Of a stretch of DNA of 64,000 nt, positions 42,461-50,860 are shown piece after piece. Under the pieces are notes generated by a model. That model searched no databases and had not been told where the DNA came from. It was given only the letters and a program-made list of their open reading frames with translations. The position numbers and the translations under genes are program-made. Source of the stretch: Microbacterium sp. SMR1 (GTDB lineage: Bacteria > Actinomycetota > Actinomycetes > Actinomycetales > Microbacteriaceae); NCBI RefSeq assembly GCF_003289625.1, contig NZ_QMBN01000002.1, positions 952,610-1,016,609 of the forward strand, given 5' to 3'. The stretch's first letter is position 1; each line of letters starts with the position of its first letter.

Positions 42461-43387
42461 ATGATCGAGGTCTCCGACGCGCACAAGCGCTACGGCTCGA
42501 CGGTCGCGCTCACCGCCGTCGATCTCACGGCCGAACCGGGGCAGGTGACCGCCGTGATCGGCCCCAACGGCGCTGGGAAGTCGACGCTCTTCCGCGCTGT
42601 CCTGGGGCTCGAGACCCTCGACGCGGGCTCGGCGCTGGTGGACGGGCTGCCCTACTCCCGTGCGCGGACACCTCTGCGTGCCGTCGGAGCCGCTGTTGAT
42701 CCATCCGCGTTCCACCCCGCGCGGCGGGTCGTCGACGAAGTCCTGATCGCGGCAGTCTCACAAGGACTTCCAAGACGGCGCGTCGAAGCGGTGCTCCACG
42801 AAGTGGGGCTGTGGCCGGTGCGTCACCGACGTGTGCGGGCCCTGTCTCTCGGAATGCGCCAGCGGCTGAGCCTGGCTGTGGCCTTGATCGGACGTCCGCG
42901 CAGTCTGATCCTCGACGAGCCGCTCAACGGTCTCGACGTCGATGGCATCCATTGGATGCGCGGTCTTCTGCGCGAGGCCTCCGACGGCGGGTGCGCTGTT
43001 CTGATTTCCTCGCACATACTCTCCGAACTGGAGCGGGTCGCCGACCGCATCCACGTGCTCGCCAGCGGTCGGATGATCTCGTCCGCCGACGTCGCGGCAT
43101 CGGCAGAACGCTCTCGGCACGTTGTCGTGGTGAGCGACGATCCCGGCGCGCTGCGGAGTCTGCTGGTGACGCAAGCCACCGACATCGTCCGCGAGGGACG
43201 TGCTCTTCTCGTCTGGGGTATGACCGTCCGAGCCGTCGCTGAGGTGGCGTTCCGGCATCGGTTCTTCGTCGAATCACTCGCGGAATCCCACGACTCGCTC
43301 GAGAGCGACTACGTCCGTCTGCTTGCCGAAGCGGCACCGCTCGACCCCGTGCTGAAAGAGCCTCCGCGCTCGGACGGGCCGTCATGA
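42461..43387 (+). CDS. ABC transporter ATPase (BcrA/CcmA type)
   Basis: 308 residues. Walker A is GPNGAGKSTLF (about residues 35-45), the signature is LSLGMRQRLSLAVAL, Walker B is SLILDEPLNGLD and the switch is LISSHILSELE. The C-terminal extension of about 90 residues is usual for drug- and bacteriocin-export ATPases. It is probably paired with the permease that overlaps its stop (ATGA). Its role in the operon is self-protection and/or export of the bacteriocin. Confidence 0.93.
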   Translation: MIEVSDAHKRYGSTVALTAVDLTAEPGQVTAVIGPNGAGKSTLFRAVLGLETLDAGSALVDGLPYSRARTPLRAVGAAVDPSAFHPARRVVDEVLIAAVSQGLPRRRVEAVLHEVGLWPVRHRRVRALSLGMRQRLSLAVALIGRPRSLILDEPLNGLDVDGIHWMRGLLREASDGGCAVLISSHILSELERVADRIHVLASGRMISSADVAASAERSRHVVVVSDDPGALRSLLVTQATDIVREGRALLVWGMTVRAVAEVAFRHRFFVESLAESHDSLESDYVRLLAEAAPLDPVLKEPPRSDGPS

Positions 43388-44241
43388 CGGGATCGGTGAA
43401 GTCCGCGCTGATGAGTGAGCGCGCCCGGCGGGCGCAGCGTATGAGGGATGTGGTCCGCGCGGAGTTTCTCAAGGCGCGGAGCCTGCGGGTCCAGCCGTTG
43501 CTCTGGACGGCCGGGGTGCTCGGCGCTCTCGTGGGTACAGCCGCCGCTCTCCTCTTCGCGAGCATCCTCGGTTCCATCGACGCCGATCTGCCTCCGGGCG
43601 AGGTCGCTCGGCTGGTCGAGCGTGCCCCCGTTGCCGGTGCCGGGACTGCTGCGCTGCTCTGGGGATTCGCCGCGATCCACCTCACGGCGAACGAGCGCGC
43701 GACGGGACGCGAGCGCTTGACGGACATCGAGGTGCCGTCGCGGGGGCGGACGTTCGTCGCGCGACTCGCGGTCGTCATCATGGGGGCCGGGGTCCTCGCG
43801 GCGTGCACCTCTGCGCTCGCCGGAGCGGCGACGGCTTCGTATGTTCTCGCGAGCGGCGGCACGCCGCAGGTCGCGGTGCGCGACATCGTCGGGTGGGCGG
43901 TCGTGGCACTGGCGACGAGCCTGTGCGTGGCGTGGGCGGCGTGCCTGGGGCTCGCGATTCGCAACGGCGTCGTCGCCGCCGCCACCCATCTCACCGTGTT
44001 CGTCATCCTCCCCGCGGTGCTCGGATCTGTGGCCGCCACGTCACGGCACGAGGGCTACGCCTGGGCTGCGTCGATGATGCCGGCTGGGCGGCTGGGTTTC
44101 GTGGTCGATGCATCCGGCGCGGATGAGGTTCTGCCTCTCATCAGCGCATGCGGGGTTCTTCTGGTGTGGCTCGCGGGCGCGACCACGGTCGCCTGGTTGC
44201 GCTGGCGTGTGCCGGCGGTTCGGAGCGAGGTGCGCCGGTGA
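43384..44241 (+). CDS. ABC-2 type permease
   Basis: 285 residues, ATG overlapping the ATPase stop. Six membrane segments follow the pattern of ABC-2 export permeases: N-terminal amphipathic VVRAEFLKARSLRVQPLLW, then a large loop with ERAPVAGAGTAALLWGF. It is likely the partner of the ATPase at 42461. It overlaps the next gene by 4 nt (GTGA). Confidence 0.85.
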   Translation: MTGSVKSALMSERARRAQRMRDVVRAEFLKARSLRVQPLLWTAGVLGALVGTAAALLFASILGSIDADLPPGEVARLVERAPVAGAGTAALLWGFAAIHLTANERATGRERLTDIEVPSRGRTFVARLAVVIMGAGVLAACTSALAGAATASYVLASGGTPQVAVRDIVGWAVVALATSLCVAWAACLGLAIRNGVVAAATHLTVFVILPAVLGSVAATSRHEGYAWAASMMPAGRLGFVVDASGADEVLPLISACGVLLVWLAGATTVAWLRWRVPAVRSEVRR

Positions 44242-45806
44242 TCGTGGATCTGCGGCACGCGTGGATCGTCGCTGCCGCACTGACGACGCGTCGCCTGCGC
44301 CGGTTCGCGCCGATTCCGCTACTCGCGCCGCGAACGGCCGTCACAGCCTCGATCATCGGCGTCGGTCTCGCGGTCGGTGTCGGCGTCTGGGCGGGGTACG
44401 TGCTGCGCTTGATCGGGGTGCCGTCGCAGACAGCGGCCGGCGTCGTGATCCTCATCGGGCTCGTCTTCGGCATCGGGACGGGATCGGTCTGGGGGGAGGT
44501 CCGCCCGGCGCTCATCGAGCACCGCAGCTGGCAGGTCTTCGCCGACCGGGGAGTCTCGCCCCGCGCCTACCTGTTCGGACGGCACCTGCTCGGACGCCTC
44601 GTCCGCCTCGTCGCCATCACGGTCGGCATGCTCGTGGCGCTGCGGCTGCTCGACGAGTCAGCGAGCTCGATCGGTGCGTGGACATGGGCAGCGGCGGCGC
44701 TCGCGGGCGCGGGATCGGCGTCGTGCGGCATGGGTTTCGCCCTGCTGCGACTGCCTCTCGCTCGGCGCAGTACAGCTGTTACGACGGCGTGGGCTCTCAC
44801 CGCGCTCGCGGTCGTCACTGTCGCGGTCGCCTGGGTGGTGACATGGGTGAGCCGAGCCTTCGGCGCGCTGCCGAGCGCGCCACTCGACGCATTCGAGGTG
44901 CCAGCCCCGACCGGCCTGACGACGAGTTTGGGCCTGTGCTGCCTCGCTGCTGCCGTCGCCGCCGGGGCAGCGGCCCGACAGGTGCGGACGCTTCAGTGGG
45001 CGGAGATCATGCCTCGAGCAGATCGCATCGGCGGTGGTGGGACTCGGCGGACGGGACGCTCGTCGGGAGGGCGACGATTCGCCGAACTGGCCCTGCTCGA
45101 CATCCGCCGCGCGCTTCGGTCGTTCGAATGGCGCGTGAGGCCGAGTCTGTTCACACTTCTCGCGATGCTCCTCGCCGTCGTCTCACTGGGGGCGCTCGGC
45201 GGGTGGATCTGGGCGCATCCGATCCAGGAGCTCTCTGCTCAACCGGTGGGTGCGACGGTGGTCGGCGGCATCTGCGCGGGGTACGGGTTCGTGGTCTTCT
45301 CATCGCTCGCTCCCTTGGTCTCGCTCGACTCCGACCGCCGGGCGGTCGTGCTGATGCGCACCTTTCCCGGGGGCGTCCGCTCGCTCGCCGTCACGCGAGC
45401 CGCCAGCGGCAGCATGATCACGGCGATAGCCGGGGCGGCATTCATCGGCGTACTCGCCGGCCTGACTCCGATTCAGGCGCATGCCGTCGGCACCGCCGGG
45501 GTCGCGTGCGCGGCGGTGTCCGTCGTGGCGCCCACGCTTGCCTGCGCTGTGTCGCTGAGGTACCCCCAGACCGATTGGAAGGAAGCGAGCGAGCTCGGTC
45601 AGCGGGGCTGGATGCGAGCTGCCGCGACTTACGCGGTCGGCATCGCGATCGCCGCCGCTCTGTCGATCGGGTCCGCCGTTCCTTGGACGCACGCGTCCGC
45701 AACCCTGGCCGTCGTCGCCCTCGTCGTCGGGTCCCCCGTGGCCGCAGCTGCCGCGACAGCGCTGCTTCCCACAGTGATCGGAGCACACCATCGTCCTCAT
45801 CGTTGA
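44238..45806 (+). CDS. Large ABC exporter permease-like membrane protein
   Basis: 522 residues from the GTG at 44238, overlapping the preceding stop. About ten to twelve membrane segments form two similar halves, each starting with a cytoplasmic helix ahead of the first segment (EVRPALIEHRSWQVFADRGVSPRAYLFG; ELALLDIRRALRSFEWRVRPSLF). It is not assigned to a named family, but the layout and context fit a fused ABC-2 type permease pair. The ATPase at 45790 is its probable partner. Confidence 0.78.
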   Translation: MIVDLRHAWIVAAALTTRRLRRFAPIPLLAPRTAVTASIIGVGLAVGVGVWAGYVLRLIGVPSQTAAGVVILIGLVFGIGTGSVWGEVRPALIEHRSWQVFADRGVSPRAYLFGRHLLGRLVRLVAITVGMLVALRLLDESASSIGAWTWAAAALAGAGSASCGMGFALLRLPLARRSTAVTTAWALTALAVVTVAVAWVVTWVSRAFGALPSAPLDAFEVPAPTGLTTSLGLCCLAAAVAAGAAARQVRTLQWAEIMPRADRIGGGGTRRTGRSSGGRRFAELALLDIRRALRSFEWRVRPSLFTLLAMLLAVVSLGALGGWIWAHPIQELSAQPVGATVVGGICAGYGFVVFSSLAPLVSLDSDRRAVVLMRTFPGGVRSLAVTRAASGSMITAIAGAAFIGVLAGLTPIQAHAVGTAGVACAAVSVVAPTLACAVSLRYPQTDWKEASELGQRGWMRAAATYAVGIAIAAALSIGSAVPWTHASATLAVVALVVGSPVAAAAATALLPTVIGAHHRPHR

Positions 45807-46431
45807 TGCTGAGATCGGCTACAGCCGCACTGTCGTGCTCCACCGGGCGCGGTTCGAGGTTGCGCCTGGCGAGGTGATGCTCGTCCGCGGTCCTAACGGC
45901 GCCGGCAAGTCGACGCTCCTGTCCACCATCGCGGGCGTGCGGAGGCCACTCCGTGGGTCGACGACGGTCGGAGGTGCGCAAGCCGCCGCGTCGGCGGCGA
46001 AGAAGGACATCGGCTACGTGACGGACCCGCCCCACCTCTTCGAAGAGCTCACGCCGGGAGAGCATCTCGAACTGGCGAGGTCGCTCTGGGCCGCGGCGAA
46101 GATCGGGACAGGCGGGGCAGAGCTGAGCGGTCGCATCCTCGACGGGACGCCGGACTTGCCGGCTGCCATGCTGTCTCTCGGTCAGCGCAAAAGGGTCGGC
46201 ATCGCGCTCGCGCTTCTCCACGCACCCACGTTGTGGGTTCTCGACGAACCCTTCAACGGGCTCGACGCATCCAGCGTCTCGGTGCTCCGAGAGCTGCTGA
46301 CCGGTCATCTCGCTCAGGGCGGTGCGGTGGTGTGCGCCACGCATGATGAGGAGGCGCTGCGGGCGGTCGAACCCCGAGTCCTCGACCTGGGTGATCCGGC
46401 TTCGAGGCTGGCTTCCGGCACGACCCCGTAG
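45790..46431 (+). CDS. ABC transporter ATPase, start codon uncertain
   Basis: A short ATPase with Walker A GPNGAGKSTLLS, signature-like LSLGQRKRVGIALAL and Walker B LWVLDEPFNGLD. The first ATG/GTG/TTG in frame is GTG 45835 (198 residues), but that would cut off the A-loop strand IVDAEIGYSRTVVLHRARFEV, whose Tyr normally stacks on ATP. The frame is closed by a TGA at 45775. GGAG stands 6 nt before an ATC at 45790, so initiation at this rare ATC (213 residues) is proposed; GTG 45835 is the conservative alternative. It ends the bacteriocin transport genes and overlaps the upstream permease gene. Confidence 0.85.
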   Translation: MVLIVDAEIGYSRTVVLHRARFEVAPGEVMLVRGPNGAGKSTLLSTIAGVRRPLRGSTTVGGAQAAASAAKKDIGYVTDPPHLFEELTPGEHLELARSLWAAAKIGTGGAELSGRILDGTPDLPAAMLSLGQRKRVGIALALLHAPTLWVLDEPFNGLDASSVSVLRELLTGHLAQGGAVVCATHDEEALRAVEPRVLDLGDPASRLASGTTP

Positions 46432-46434
46432 CGT
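46429..46434 (+). promoter_or_regulatory. Leaderless -10 box (TAGCGT)
   Basis: TAGCGT, overlapping the ATPase stop, lies 6 nt before the ATG at 46441. Confidence 0.5.
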
Positions 46435-46440
46435 GGAGGC

Positions 46441-47238
46441 ATGGTGGATGCCCGAGCGCTCGAAGACCTGGCCGTCGACATCGCCCGCGAGGCGGGTGCG
46501 CTCGCGCGCCGACGCCGCGGCGAAGGAGTCGCGATCGCCGCGACGAAGTCGGCGCTCGCCGACATCGTCACCGAAGCAGACCGCGAGGTCGAGCTCCTCA
46601 TCCGCGATCGCATCGCACAGGCGCGCCCCGATGACGGCTTCCTCGGCGAGGAGTCCGGCGCCGAGCGCGGCGCCAGCGGGCTGACCTGGGTCGTGGACCC
46701 CATCGACGGAACGGTCAACTACGCCTACGGCATCCCGCATTACGCCGTGAGCATCGCGGTCGTCGACGGTGAACCCGATCCGCAGCGATGGGAGGCGGTC
46801 GCGGCGGCGGTCTTCTCTCCGGCCGTCGACGAGATGTTCCGGGCGACCGCAGGCGGGGGAGCGTGGCTCGGGGATGCGCGCCTGGCGGTGTCCGAGCCGT
46901 CGGATGCCGGTGCCCTCCTGGCGACGGGTTTCGGCTACGACCCGGCGACGCACGCGGGCGACCTCGCGCGACTCGGGCGGATCATGCCGGTCGCTCGTGA
47001 CATCCGCCGAGCCGGCGCCGCGTCGCTCGATCTCGCCTACGTCGCGGCGGGGCGTCTCGACGGCTATGTCGAGCGCGGACTGCAGCCGTGGGACCACGCC
47101 GCCGGGGCGCTTCTCGTGGCCGAGGCCGGCGGCGTCGTCACCGGTATGCCCGGCGAGCGGCCCGGCCGCACCATGACGATCGCCGCGTCGTCGTCGCTCC
47201 ACAGTCGGCTGACCGAACGGGTTTTCCACGAAAGCTGA
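46441..47238 (+). CDS. Inositol monophosphatase family protein
   Basis: 265 residues, full length for the family. Metal-binding motifs are all present: EADREVE, GEESGAE, WVVDPIDGTVNYAYGIP and WDHAAGALLVAEAGG. These Mg-dependent enzymes hydrolyse inositol phosphate, histidinol phosphate or related sugar phosphates. Which applies here is not decided by the sequence. It marks the return to core-type genes after the bacteriocin region. Confidence 0.93.
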   Translation: MVDARALEDLAVDIAREAGALARRRRGEGVAIAATKSALADIVTEADREVELLIRDRIAQARPDDGFLGEESGAERGASGLTWVVDPIDGTVNYAYGIPHYAVSIAVVDGEPDPQRWEAVAAAVFSPAVDEMFRATAGGGAWLGDARLAVSEPSDAGALLATGFGYDPATHAGDLARLGRIMPVARDIRRAGAASLDLAYVAAGRLDGYVERGLQPWDHAAGALLVAEAGGVVTGMPGERPGRTMTIAASSSLHSRLTERVFHES

Positions 47239-47374
47239 CGCGTGGATCGCGTTCCCAGCTGTAAGACGTTAGTGTTTACCCGTTCGTTATCTTCGGAACC
47301 CGAGCCGAGGGATCGAACGCAACCCGGACTGTTCCGCTGCGCACGAGCGCGCGCTGTTTTCGAGAGCCTGCGAT

Positions 47375-48721
47375 TTGACTTCTGAGACCACTCCCACTGA
47401 GGCCGCGTCCTCGCGACCCTCGGCAGGGGAAGCCTCGGCGGGACTCACGCGGGCTGCCGGTCTCACCCGGGCACAGTGGCGGCGGCTGGCAGCTGAAGCC
47501 GAGCTCGCCGCGAAGGTCGCCGCCGTTCCGGCCGATGACGTCGCAACGATCGACGAGGCACCGCAGACGCCGGACGTCGAAGCCGTCGATTCGCCGGCCG
47601 CCGCGACCAGCGAGACCGTAGCCGACGAGATGGTCCTCACCGTCGTGGACGGCGACGCTTACGCGGGACCGAATTTCGTCGCGCCTTCCCGCCGTCGTCG
47701 CACCCGCCCGGCCGCGGAGCACGGTGCCGCGCAGGGCGAGTCGTTCGGCCCGGCCGCGGTCGACTCCGAGACGCCGGATGCCGACGACGCGCGCTCGCAC
47801 AGCGACGCGCACGCGAGCGACGAGACGCGCGAGCCGTCCGACGCGCACGACGTCGACGAGTTCGAGTTCGCCGCGCGGCTGTTCTCCTTCACTGCGCAGA
47901 CCCCGGTGCAGGTGGGCGAGGAGTCCATCGCCGAGCACCAGCAGCGCACCCGCGAGGTCACGGTCGCGCGTCCGGGTCGCCTGCGTCGCGTGGGCAAGCG
48001 AATTGCTGCGGCATCCGTCTCGATGAGCGCCGTCGCCGCCGTCGGTCTCCTGGCCGTCGGCCTGACGAGCCCTGCGGCCGCCGTCTTCGCCTCGGGCGAC
48101 ACGGGTCGCGACATCACGGCCGAGGCGCCCCGGACATCCGCGTCGATCGAGCCTGAAGAGATCCAGGCGTACGTCTCGTCTCCGAACACGGGCGTCACCT
48201 TCGATCGCAGCGACACCTTCGATGTGACGTCCGTCTCGGAGATCGCGGCCGACTCGGGTGTGACCAACTTCGCCGGTACGTGGGTCAACGACCCCAACGC
48301 CGCGATCCAGTGGCCGTTCCCGGTCGGGGTTCCGATCTCGGCGCAGTTCGGCTCGGTCTCGTACCTGTCCGAGTTCTCCCGCCCGCATCGCGGTGTCGAC
48401 CTGACGCCGGGGGCCGGGGCGGAGATCCACGCCGTCGCGGGCGGAACCGTGCGCATCGCGACCGAGGCAGGCGGCGACTACGGCGTGACCGTCGTCATCG
48501 ACCACAACATCGACGGTGAGCTCGTCTCGACGCGCTACGGCCACATGCAGTACGGCTCGCTGCGGGTGAAGGTCGGAGACACGATCGAGCCCGGCGAGAT
48601 CATCGGACAGGTCGGCAGCACCGGCAAGTCGACCGGCGCGCACCTGCACCTCGAGGTGCTCCTCGGCGGGACGACGCAGATCGACCCGATCGCCTGGCTC
48701 GAAGAGCACACGAAGCGCTGA
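47375..48721 (+). CDS. M23 family peptidoglycan endopeptidase
   Basis: 448 residues from a TTG at 47375. A long disordered, acidic cytoplasmic N-terminus (about 1-195) ends in a basic stretch (RLRRVGKRI). One membrane helix (about 210-232) follows, and then an outer region with a C-terminal LytM/M23 domain (about 325-445). Zinc and catalytic residues are seen in HRGVDLTPG and GAHLHLEV. It probably cleaves peptidoglycan cross-bridges. The long cytoplasmic tail is unusual and could link it to the division or elongation machinery. The 136-bp gap upstream holds no recognisable riboswitch. Confidence 0.88.
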   Translation: MTSETTPTEAASSRPSAGEASAGLTRAAGLTRAQWRRLAAEAELAAKVAAVPADDVATIDEAPQTPDVEAVDSPAAATSETVADEMVLTVVDGDAYAGPNFVAPSRRRRTRPAAEHGAAQGESFGPAAVDSETPDADDARSHSDAHASDETREPSDAHDVDEFEFAARLFSFTAQTPVQVGEESIAEHQQRTREVTVARPGRLRRVGKRIAAASVSMSAVAAVGLLAVGLTSPAAAVFASGDTGRDITAEAPRTSASIEPEEIQAYVSSPNTGVTFDRSDTFDVTSVSEIAADSGVTNFAGTWVNDPNAAIQWPFPVGVPISAQFGSVSYLSEFSRPHRGVDLTPGAGAEIHAVAGGTVRIATEAGGDYGVTVVIDHNIDGELVSTRYGHMQYGSLRVKVGDTIEPGEIIGQVGSTGKSTGAHLHLEVLLGGTTQIDPIAWLEEHTKR

Positions 48722-48784
48722 CCTGATTCGAAGTGAGGCCGCCGAGATGGTATCCTCTTCTAGTTGCCCGCTTGCGGGTAGCAC

Positions 48785-48856
48785 GCCCCGATAGCTCAGT
48801 GGCAGAGCACTTCCATGGTAAGGAAGGGGTCGTCAGTTCAATCCTGACTCGGGGCT
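48785..48856 (+). tRNA. tRNA-Thr (GGU)
   Basis: 72 nt. The acceptor GCCCCGA pairs with TCGGGGC. The anticodon stem CTTCC/GGAAG holds loop ATGGTAA, giving anticodon GGT; T arm GTTCAATC. CCA is not encoded. A TATCCT -10 box is at about 48770. Confidence 0.95.
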
Positions 48857-48879
48857 CGCAGCATCCTCGGATGCGATGC

Positions 48880-48953
48880 GGCAGGGTAGCTCAGTTGGTG
48901 AGAGCGCACGACTCATAATCGTGAGGTCGCGGGTTCAAGCCCCGCTCCTGCTA
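48880..48953 (+). tRNA. tRNA-Met (CAU), elongator type
   Basis: 74 nt. The acceptor GGCAGGG pairs with TCCTGCT through two G-U pairs. The anticodon stem CACGA/TCGTG holds CTCATAA. The G1-U72 pair and lack of the three G-C pairs of initiators point to the elongator. It is cotranscribed with tRNA-Thr. Confidence 0.93.
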
Positions 48954-48959
48954 CAGATG

Positions 48960-48986
48960 AAAACCCCCGGACGCACCGGGGGTTTT
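48960..48986 (+). terminator. Intrinsic terminator of the tRNA pair
   Basis: AAAACCCCCGG / CCGGGGGTTTT, a perfect 11-bp stem with a 5-nt loop, directly after tRNA-Met. Confidence 0.9.
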
Positions 48987-49036
48987 GTCGTATTCGGCAA
49001 CGGCAACCGCGCGCGAAAGTCCGCGGGAACGAGAAG

Positions 49037-49067
49037 GCGCCCGGGACCCCTCCAGAGTCCCGGGCGC
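49037..49067. terminator. Second hairpin in the 48.99-49.48 kb gap
   Basis: GCGCCCGGGAC (49037-49047) pairs perfectly with GTCCCGGGCGC (49057-49067). The remaining gap to 49478 holds the palindrome at 49301 and no convincing gene. Confidence 0.6.
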
Positions 49068-49300
49068 AGGTCGGACGCGAGACGAGGACCTAACTCGCGG
49101 CCGAGGGATCGAGCAGGCCCGCCCTGCTCCCCATCAGCGCTGGATCGCACCCGACGTCACGATCATGCCTCGCGTGGCAGGATGTCGTGGCGCGCCCGCT
49201 ATCCGCCCGCGTCGCGGAAAAATGGCCGGTGAAGCAGGATAACCGGGTCGCAACGACCTCGTGTGCGAGCTACGTATGGGCTGAAGTTCCGCGCAGGATT

Positions 49301-49316
49301 TCATCCGATCGGATGA
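49301..49316. promoter_or_regulatory. Perfect 16-bp palindrome TCATCCGATCGGATGA
   Basis: It resembles the two TTCAYCC...GGATGAA elements at 31581 and 34824 but lies downstream of the P450 gene. The function is unknown. Confidence 0.4.
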
Positions 49317-49478
49317 CGTGGCGCCGCGCGTCCCGCAGAAACCAGAACGCCCCGTCATCGGAGGATGCGGGGCGTCCCACGATCCGGGGGGAAGATCGTC
49401 GACGTCATCGACGCTAGGGCCTCCCCGCCGGTCCGTCGAGTCGGCCTTTCGGGGGACACGTCGTCTGCAGGTGACGCG

Positions 49479-50798
49479 TCAGCGCCGGTGGAACGGGCAG
49501 CCGCCGCCGGTGCCCGTCGCCCGCACGCGCCCGCCCGACGCCGGCTTGGTGGGCAACCGGCGCATGTTCACGTCGAGACCGGAGTCGAGGATAGTGACAT
49601 CCGGGTGGCTCATCGCCGTGATCGCCGTCGCGAGTCCGGCGATCGCGAGCTTCTCGCCAGGGCAGCGGTGGCCCGTCGCGACATCGGCACCGCCGTGGGG
49701 GATGAACGCGGGGAGAGCCTCGTAGTCGTCGACGCCGACGAAACGCTCGGGCGCGAACGAGTCGGCACGCTCCCATGAGTTCTCATCGAGGTTGGTGCCG
49801 AGGATGTCGAGGACGACGCGGCCACCCGCCGCGACGCTCTGGCCGTCGAGTTCGATATCGGCGACCGCACGCGCGGGGAGCATGGGGACGAACGGGGCCG
49901 TGCGCCGGATCTCCTGCGCGAACGCCACGGCGAGAGGCCCGCCGTCGAGCGTCTCGCGCTCGGCCGCCTCCGCGCCGATGCGATCGCGCCACTCCGGACG
50001 GTCGTGGAGCTCCTTCGCGGCGAACGCCACGAAGCGTGCGACCGCGATCATCGGACGCATGCTGTTCTGCAGTTCGATGCCGGCCAGGCGGGCGGACAGC
50101 AGGACACCTGCGCGGTCCCGGTGCCAGGCCCATGCATGCAGGGCCGTTCCGGGCTCGGGCTCGAGGTCGCCGTCGCGCACCGCCTCGATGAGGTGCTGGG
50201 TGTGCCGGTCTGACCAGCGGCGATTGATCCAGGCGAGGAGGTACTCGGGGGAGTAGGGGACGCCGAAGCCATCGACGATCTGGGCGAGACGAGCCGCCCA
50301 CCGCGTCTTTGCCGCAGGCGTTCCCGGGAGTCCTGCCCACCGCATGACGGCGCGGCCGAAGGCGCCCACCGCCGCGTCGTAGGCGGAACGCTCCCCGCCG
50401 GCGAACCAGTCGTCGAGCTCGCCCTGCCATTCGGCAGCCAGAAGCGGACGCAGACGCTCGACCTGCTCGTCCTCGTAGGCGACGTCGAGGAAGGTCGCCT
50501 TGCGGTGCCGGTGGTCCTCGCCGTCGAGGCTGTGAACCGAACCATGCCCGAACAGGGTCTCTTGCACGATTCCCGGCATCGCCCCGTGGCGCCGGACCCG
50601 CTTCTCGTCGTAGAACACCTCGACGCCCTCCGCGCCGCGGACGAAGACGGTCGGGTCGCCGAGCAGGCCCATCGGAGCCGAGCGCGCTCCAGCCCGTAGG
50701 CGACCCCAGATGCGGTCGCCGAATCGGTACCCACGCAGCAGGAGCTGAGGGGAGTCGTCGGTCAGCGTGCGTGCAGCGGCGGCGATCGAAGACATCAT
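49479..50798 (-). CDS. Cytochrome P450, CYP152-like fatty acid peroxygenase
   Basis: 439 residues from the ATG at 50798 behind GTGGAG; a second ATG follows at once. The frame is open far upstream, but that is antisense to other genes. The heme thiolate is Cys379 in HGGADVATGHRCPGEKLAIAGL. MPGIVQETLFGHGSVHSLDGEDHRHRK and QEIRRTAPFVPMLPARAV match the CYP152 group (P450 BSbeta, SPalpha), which lacks the usual acid-alcohol pair. CYP152 enzymes use hydrogen peroxide to hydroxylate or decarboxylate fatty acids. Being soluble and self-sufficient with peroxide, it need not use the reductase at 17059. Confidence 0.88.
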   Translation of the reverse strand: MMSSIAAAARTLTDDSPQLLLRGYRFGDRIWGRLRAGARSAPMGLLGDPTVFVRGAEGVEVFYDEKRVRRHGAMPGIVQETLFGHGSVHSLDGEDHRHRKATFLDVAYEDEQVERLRPLLAAEWQGELDDWFAGGERSAYDAAVGAFGRAVMRWAGLPGTPAAKTRWAARLAQIVDGFGVPYSPEYLLAWINRRWSDRHTQHLIEAVRDGDLEPEPGTALHAWAWHRDRAGVLLSARLAGIELQNSMRPMIAVARFVAFAAKELHDRPEWRDRIGAEAAERETLDGGPLAVAFAQEIRRTAPFVPMLPARAVADIELDGQSVAAGGRVVLDILGTNLDENSWERADSFAPERFVGVDDYEALPAFIPHGGADVATGHRCPGEKLAIAGLATAITAMSHPDVTILDSGLDVNMRRLPTKPASGGRVRATGTGGGCPFHRR

Positions 50799-50860
50799 GT
50801 CTCCACGCTCACACGTCGGGTCCGATGAGCCGAGGGGGAGGCGGATCGGACCGCCGTGTG

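Noticed and set aside
47239-47374. A c-di-AMP (ydaO) riboswitch before the M23 peptidase gene
   Set aside because: Such riboswitches often precede actinobacterial wall hydrolases, but the conserved GGGGGAACC-type core could not be found in this leader.
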